The notes under the pieces: model-generated
What the model was told of the DNA's origin: nothing
Databases searched by the model: none
Seen by the model: only the letters and a program-made list of their open reading frames with translations
Origin: Actinomycetes bacterium
GTDB lineage: Bacteria; Actinomycetota; Humimicrobiia; JAHJRV01
NCBI GenBank assembly: GCA_030640275.1
Contig: DAOWJR010000019.1
Span: 1-19,033 of the forward strand
Length of the DNA stretch: 19,033 nucleotides
Reading direction: 5' to 3'
Shown: positions 15,217 to 19,033 of the stretch, piece by piece
Layout of the letters: each line of letters opens with the position of its first letter
How positions within the stretch are numbered: position 1 is the first letter of the stretch
Position numbers and translations under genes: made by a program

Positions 15217-16353
15217 ATGAGTATTAAAAAAGAATTTACACTTTTTAATCAAATTGTTGGTCAAGAAAAAGCATTAAATTATTTAAAAGAGATTGTGATA
15301 AGAAGATCATTTTCACATGCTTACATCTTTTATGGACCTATAGGATCTGGAAAGAAGCTCACAGCTCTATCTTTTATAGCAGCATTAAATTGTCCTAAAA
15401 GGGGTTGTGGTATCTGTGATAGCTGTAGACAGACAATGAATAAAAATTTTTCAGATTTATTAATAGTTGAACCAAAAGGAAATTATATATTAGTAGATGA
15501 TATAAGGGAACTTAGAAATAAACTTTCTCTAAAATCTTATAGTGGAAAAGTTAGAGGGGTAATTATAGATGAAGCAGATTTAATGACAGAAGAAGCATCA
15601 AATGCACTACTTAAAACTTTAGAAGAGCCACAGTTAAATACAGTTTTTATTCTTATAACTTCAAGACCAAATCGAATTCTTTCAACAATTAACTCTCGTT
15701 GTCAGGCAATTCATTTTACTTCAATATCAAGGGATGAAGTTGAAAGGCAGTTAGTAGATAAACTTGAGATAGAACCACAAATTGCAAAATTTCTTTCAAG
15801 ATTAAATAATTACAATTTCTATAGAGCTAAGGAAATAGTAAGTGATGGTAAAAGTTTAGGAATAAGAGATCAAATTTTAGATATTTTAACTAAAATTTAT
15901 GATTCCGATGATACTCAAAAGATAGAATTTGCATCGAAAGTAATGAACATAATGGATACAATGTCAACTGATGAAATTGATAAACAAATGACAGAAAAGT
16001 TAAATATTTGGAAAAATTTTGCATTATCACCAAAACATTTTTCCAAAGTAAGAGGTGAAATAGATAAGGAAAAGAAGAGAGTCTTAAAAAGGAAAACTTT
16101 GCTTAGAGCAAATTGGGTAATGGATATAATTTCATCATGGTATCGCGATCTATTGTTATTAAAATATGAATTAAATAATAAGTTGATAACAAATATGGAC
16201 TACTATAAAAACTTAAATGAAATAAAGGAAAAAATTGAGATAAAAAAGTTGATTAATATCCTAGATGAAATACAGTACATTAGGAATTTAATGGATATAA
16301 ATATAAATTTACCGCTTGCAATGGAAACACTTTTTTTGAAATTAGGAGGATAA
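15217..16353 (+). CDS. holB: DNA polymerase III delta' subunit (HolB-like)
   Basis: Clamp-loader ATPase-fold subunit that helps load the sliding clamp. Starting at ATG 15217 gives 378 residues: FNQIVGQEKALNYL at the N-terminus, HAYIFYGPIGSGKKLTALSF (a P-loop-like segment in which Lys replaces Ser/Thr after the usual lysine), a four-cysteine zinc module C-x4-C-x2-C-x2-C, VDDIRELRNKLSL, VIIDEADLMTEEASNALLKTLEEP (Walker B-like and sensor regions) and the SRC motif in INSRCQ. The C-terminal half is lysine-rich and helical, as in delta' domain III. The frame is open upstream to TTG/ATG codons at 15148 and 15157, but those lie inside a dispersed palindrome, encode no family-like sequence and have no ribosome binding site. 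Its stop is 2 bases before ricT. A DnaX-type role is unlikely given the short length and non-canonical P-loop. Confidence 0.88.
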   Translation: MSIKKEFTLFNQIVGQEKALNYLKEIVIRRSFSHAYIFYGPIGSGKKLTALSFIAALNCPKRGCGICDSCRQTMNKNFSDLLIVEPKGNYILVDDIRELRNKLSLKSYSGKVRGVIIDEADLMTEEASNALLKTLEEPQLNTVFILITSRPNRILSTINSRCQAIHFTSISRDEVERQLVDKLEIEPQIAKFLSRLNNYNFYRAKEIVSDGKSLGIRDQILDILTKIYDSDDTQKIEFASKVMNIMDTMSTDEIDKQMTEKLNIWKNFALSPKHFSKVRGEIDKEKKRVLKRKTLLRANWVMDIISSWYRDLLLLKYELNNKLITNMDYYKNLNEIKEKIEIKKLINILDEIQYIRNLMDININLPLAMETLFLKLGG

Positions 16354-16355
16354 AT

Positions 16356-17150
16356 TTGGTAAAAGTAGTTGGTATCGTTTTTAAAAAAGGAGGAAAAGTA
16401 TATTATTTTAATCCCGAAAATTTAGATCTTAGTTTGGGAAACAAAGTAATTGTTGAGACATCAAAGGGGATGGAATTTGGAATCGTGGAGTCTGAAATAA
16501 TGGACATAAAGGATGATGAACTGGCTGCCCCCCTTAAACCTGTTTTGAGAAGAGTAACTGAATATGATAAATCGTGCTATGAGAGAAATAAATTAAGAGA
16601 AGAAAAAGCATTTAATAAATGCTTAGAATTAATAGATAAATATGAGCTTAAGATGAAGCTCACAGAAGTGGAAGTTGCTTTTGATGGATCAAAACTTACA
16701 TTCTATTATACATCTCAAGAGAGGGTAGATTTCAGGGAATTAGTTAAAGAACTTGCTTTAATTTTTAAAAGCAGAATAGAAATGAAGCAAATTGGGGTTA
16801 GAGATGAAGCTAAAATGTTTGGTGGATACGGACTTTGTGGAAGAAGATTGTGTTGTACTCTATTTCTAAAAACTTTTAAGCCTGTTACTATTAAAATGGC
16901 AAAAGATCAGGGTCTTCCACTCTCACCTTTTAAAATATCTGGACCCTGTGGAAGACTTATGTGTTGTATAAAGTATGAATACCCCATTTATGAAAAATTT
17001 ATTAAAAAATGTCCAGTTAGAGGAACTGAAGTAAATACTCCGCAGGGAGTGGGTATAGTCATTGGTTATAATATATCCTTGAAATCAGTTGTGGTTGAAC
17101 TTGAAAATGAAAGGAAGTTGTCTCTTCCTCTGGATCAAATAGAATACTAA
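16356..17150 (+). CDS. ricT: PSP1 domain protein, RicT/YaaT-like
   Basis: In Bacillus the RicT protein forms an iron-sulfur complex with RicA and RicF that affects RNA processing and development; the role in other bacteria is less clear. The 264 residues show the PSP1 domain, with GNKVIVETSKGMEFGIV near residues 28-44 and RDEAKMFGGYGLCGRRLCC about 150-168. A second cysteine cluster, GPCGRLMCC, and a further KKCP follow. These conserved cysteines match the family and are candidate cluster ligands. The C-terminus (GTEVNTPQGVGIVIGY and onward) is a small beta domain. The start is TTG 16356, set by AGGAGGA (16344-16350) with a 5-base spacer; it lies 2 bases after the holB stop, so translation is likely coupled. 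Neither ricA nor ricF is seen in the window. Confidence 0.92.
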   Translation: MVKVVGIVFKKGGKVYYFNPENLDLSLGNKVIVETSKGMEFGIVESEIMDIKDDELAAPLKPVLRRVTEYDKSCYERNKLREEKAFNKCLELIDKYELKMKLTEVEVAFDGSKLTFYYTSQERVDFRELVKELALIFKSRIEMKQIGVRDEAKMFGGYGLCGRRLCCTLFLKTFKPVTIKMAKDQGLPLSPFKISGPCGRLMCCIKYEYPIYEKFIKKCPVRGTEVNTPQGVGIVIGYNISLKSVVVELENERKLSLPLDQIEY

Positions 17151-17159
17151 TTTTTAATA

Positions 17160-17210
17160 TGTCATTGCGAGGAGCCTAAGCGACGAAGCAATCTCATTAA
17201 AAAATAAATT
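17160..17210 (+). repeat. TGTCATTGCGA dispersed repeat, copy 2
   Basis: TGTCATTGCGAGGAGCC, then TAAGCGACGAAGCAATCTC, then the same AT-rich tail as copy 1 (CTCATTAAAAAATAAATT, identical over 18 bases). ATTGC and GCAAT can pair at the base of an imperfect hairpin. It lies between ricT and tRNA-Thr, in the same orientation as the copy at 9875. Confidence 0.82.
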
Positions 17211-17265
17211 AAATAACTTAAAATAATGTTTATAGTAAAAAATTTTATGCAATATACAATAGGAG

Positions 17266-17340
17266 GCCGACGTAGCTCAGTGGCAGAGCAGCTCACTCGT
17301 AATGAGCAGGTCACTGGTTCAACCCCAGTCGTCGGCTCCA
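17266..17340 (+). tRNA. tRNA-Thr (anticodon CGU)
   Basis: A 75-base cloverleaf. The acceptor stem GCCGACG/CGTCGGC is perfect, with discriminator T and encoded CCA. The D arm contains GTAGCTCAGTGGCAGAGC. The anticodon stem GCTCA/TGAGC is perfect around loop CTCGTAA, with CGU at 17298-17300 reading the threonine codon ACG. The variable loop is short and the T arm reads CTGGTTCAACCCCAG. All standard positions agree. A weak TATACA box (17253-17258) lies just upstream. argS follows 51 bases later. Confidence 0.96.
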
Positions 17341-17391
17341 TTCTAAATTAATAGTTATAAAAATGGTTTAAGAAGTTTAGAGAGGTAAGAT

Positions 17392-19033
17392 TTGATAAAT
17401 ATTTTTAATAAAATAAAAAAAGTTTTATATGATGAAGTAAAAGAGATGTTACCTATTGAGATTGGTATAAAAGAGTTCTATAAAGAGGTGATAGTTGAAA
17501 GATCGAGGGAGAAAAAATATGGTGATTTAGCAACAAATGTTGCATTTGTTTTTTCAAAAAGAATTAATAAATCTCCTATTGACTTAGCACATCAGTTATC
17601 CGAACGATTATATTTTCCAGGTGGTGAAATAACTGAGATTTTACCTTCTCATCCTGGCTTTATAAATTTCAAGCTTTCAAATAAATTCATAAATTCTGAA
17701 TTAACTAAAATTTTAAAATTAAAATCAAGATATGGAACAAACCAAAATGGTAAAGGAAAAAGGATAAATCTTGAATTTGTTAGTGCAAATCCAACAGGTC
17801 CACTTCATGTAGGTAATGGGAGATGGGCAGCGTTAGGCGATTGCTTAGTAAATATATTTGAATCAAATGGCTATGAAGTGATTAAGGAATATTATATAAA
17901 TGATGCTGGAACTCAGGTTGAACTATTAGGAAAATCTGTATTAGCGCGATGTAGAGAAATATTAAACTTACCTTCAGAATTTCCAGAAGGAGGATATCCT
18001 GGTAAGTATGTTTATGATATCGCAGAGACTTTAATAGAAAAAAAAGGTAAGGATTATTTTTCATATCAAGCAGATAAAATAATTAAGGATATTTGCATAC
18101 AATCAACTGAAATGATAATGGGTAGAATAAAGGAAACATTGGAAATGATGGGGGTTAAATTTGATATCTGGTTTAAAGAAAGTGAACTTTATAAAAGTGG
18201 TCTTTTTAAACAAGTAGTTGATTTCTTAGAGAAAAAAGAATTTATATATGTAAAAAATGGAGCAAAATGGTTTATATCATCTCAATATGGTGATGATAAA
18301 GATAGAGTGGTCATAAAGAAAAATGGGGAACCAACATATTTTGGTGCTGATATTGCATATCTAAAAAATAAGTTGAATAGAGGTTATGATAAAAATATTT
18401 ATATTTGGGGATCTGATCATCATGGTGATGTAATGAGACTTAAAGCAGCAGCAAAAGTATTAGAAACAGAACCAGATAAAGTTGAGATAATAATAGGTCA
18501 GTTTGTGAATCTAACTCAAGGAAAAAAGCCAGTTAGAATGTCAAAAAGAAAAGGCATCTTCTTTACTTTAAGAAAATTACTTGAGCAATTAAACATAGAT
18601 GTAATAAGGTATTTCTTTGTTATGAAATCTTTAGACACACCTCTTGATTTTGATTTAGACTTAGCTAAAGAAAAAAGTATGGAAAATCCTGTTTATTACA
18701 TTCAATATGTGCATGCGAGAATTGAAAGTATTTTAAAGAAAGCAAAAGAAAAAGATATTGAGATACCGTCATTTGATAAAATAAACTTTGATTTTATTTC
18801 TCAACTGGATGAAATTGCTCTTTCTAAAGAATTAATATTTTACCCTTTTATTATTAAAAAAGCATGTCAAAATCGTGCTACTCATGTAATCACTAACTAT
18901 TTAGAAAATTTGGCAAAGATATTTCATTTATTCTATACGAATTGTAGAGTAATAGTAGAAAACAATAGCGTAACAAATTCAAGGATGTCTCTAATACTGG
19001 CAACGAAGCAGGGAATAAAAAATGCTTTGAAAA
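17392..19033 (+). CDS. argS: Arginyl-tRNA synthetase, 3'-truncated by window edge
   Basis: Class I synthetase that charges tRNA-Arg. The frame is open from TTG 17392 through the last base, giving 547 complete codons; the family is around 550-570 residues, so only a short C-terminal tail is outside. The N-terminal Add-1 domain contains KKYGDLATNVAF. The HIGH-equivalent HVGN lies in FVSANPTGPLHVGNGRW, followed by YYINDAGTQVE. The KMSKS-equivalent is RMSKRKG (about residues 382-388). VIRYFFVMKSLDTPLDFDLDLA and NPVYYIQYVHARIESI start the all-alpha anticodon-binding domain. AGAGGT (17381-17386) lies 5 bases before the TTG, which fixes the start. Some well-conserved surface positions, such as the usual DALR-type ending, cannot be checked because of truncation. 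No in-frame stop occurs in the visible part. Confidence 0.96.
   Translation, partial: MINIFNKIKKVLYDEVKEMLPIEIGIKEFYKEVIVERSREKKYGDLATNVAFVFSKRINKSPIDLAHQLSERLYFPGGEITEILPSHPGFINFKLSNKFINSELTKILKLKSRYGTNQNGKGKRINLEFVSANPTGPLHVGNGRWAALGDCLVNIFESNGYEVIKEYYINDAGTQVELLGKSVLARCREILNLPSEFPEGGYPGKYVYDIAETLIEKKGKDYFSYQADKIIKDICIQSTEMIMGRIKETLEMMGVKFDIWFKESELYKSGLFKQVVDFLEKKEFIYVKNGAKWFISSQYGDDKDRVVIKKNGEPTYFGADIAYLKNKLNRGYDKNIYIWGSDHHGDVMRLKAAAKVLETEPDKVEIIIGQFVNLTQGKKPVRMSKRKGIFFTLRKLLEQLNIDVIRYFFVMKSLDTPLDFDLDLAKEKSMENPVYYIQYVHARIESILKKAKEKDIEIPSFDKINFDFISQLDEIALSKELIFYPFIIKKACQNRATHVITNYLENLAKIFHLFYTNCRVIVENNSVTNSRMSLILATKQGIKNALK

Noticed and set aside
1..19033. CRISPR array, prophage, toxin-antitoxin or other defence system
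   Set aside because: No regularly spaced direct repeats, integrase, transposase, nuclease pair or phage structural gene was seen; the genes present are housekeeping or cofactor genes.

Overview
The window is an AT-rich stretch of bacterial chromosome. Every gene I can support lies on the + strand, in one long, loosely packed run with short gaps. The selenocysteine system is the bacterial type (SelA, SelB and a 96-nt tRNA-Sec with UCA anticodon). Tmk, a HolB-like clamp-loader subunit, a PSP1/RicT protein and a WecA/TagO-type phosphosugar transferase also point to Bacteria. DNA topoisomerase I, in contrast, has the archaeal-type sequence. A low-GC anaerobe, perhaps from an uncultured phylum, would fit a selenium plus molybdopterin gene set. 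I cannot name the taxon from sequence alone.

Layout. 1-2920: selA (5' end outside the window), selB and selC, almost without gaps. 3081-6170: three envelope-polysaccharide type genes (GT2 glycosyltransferase, SAM methyltransferase with a zinc-binding head, WecA/TagO/MraY-family transferase). 6412-7248: a stand-alone metallo-beta-lactamase-fold hydrolase. 7300-9838: molybdenum cofactor genes mobB, moeA and mog. 9945-12266: archaeal-type topoisomerase I with four C-terminal zinc ribbons. 12308-14459: a class V aminotransferase of the alanine/serine-glyoxylate type followed by a glyoxylate/hydroxypyruvate reductase. 14472-17150: tmk, holB, ricT. 17266-17340: tRNA-Thr(CGU). 17392 to the end: argS, cut by the window edge just before its C-terminus.

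How the genes fit together. selABC supplies selenocysteine insertion and mobB/moeA/mog supply molybdopterin cofactor. Both are classically needed for selenocysteine-containing formate dehydrogenases, but no such enzyme is encoded here. The aminotransferase and reductase could interconvert serine, hydroxypyruvate and glycerate (or glyoxylate and glycine). tmk-holB-ricT is a housekeeping neighbourhood common in bacteria.

The most unusual non-coding content is a set of short dispersed repeats sitting in the gaps: a long palindrome (15130-15183), half-copies of it (2964, 3950, 9257), a CCTCTCCC hairpin repeat fused to the left half (2994, 9280), and a TGTCATTGCGA repeat with a conserved AT-rich tail (9875, 17160; tail only at 3034). 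They have been drawn into gene boundaries: one supplies the apparent ribosome binding site of mog, one overlaps a stop codon, and one creates a false N-terminal extension of holB. I saw no insertion sequence with a transposase, no CRISPR array and no prophage gene. No gene-free stretch exceeds 300 bases; the largest gap is 6171-6411.
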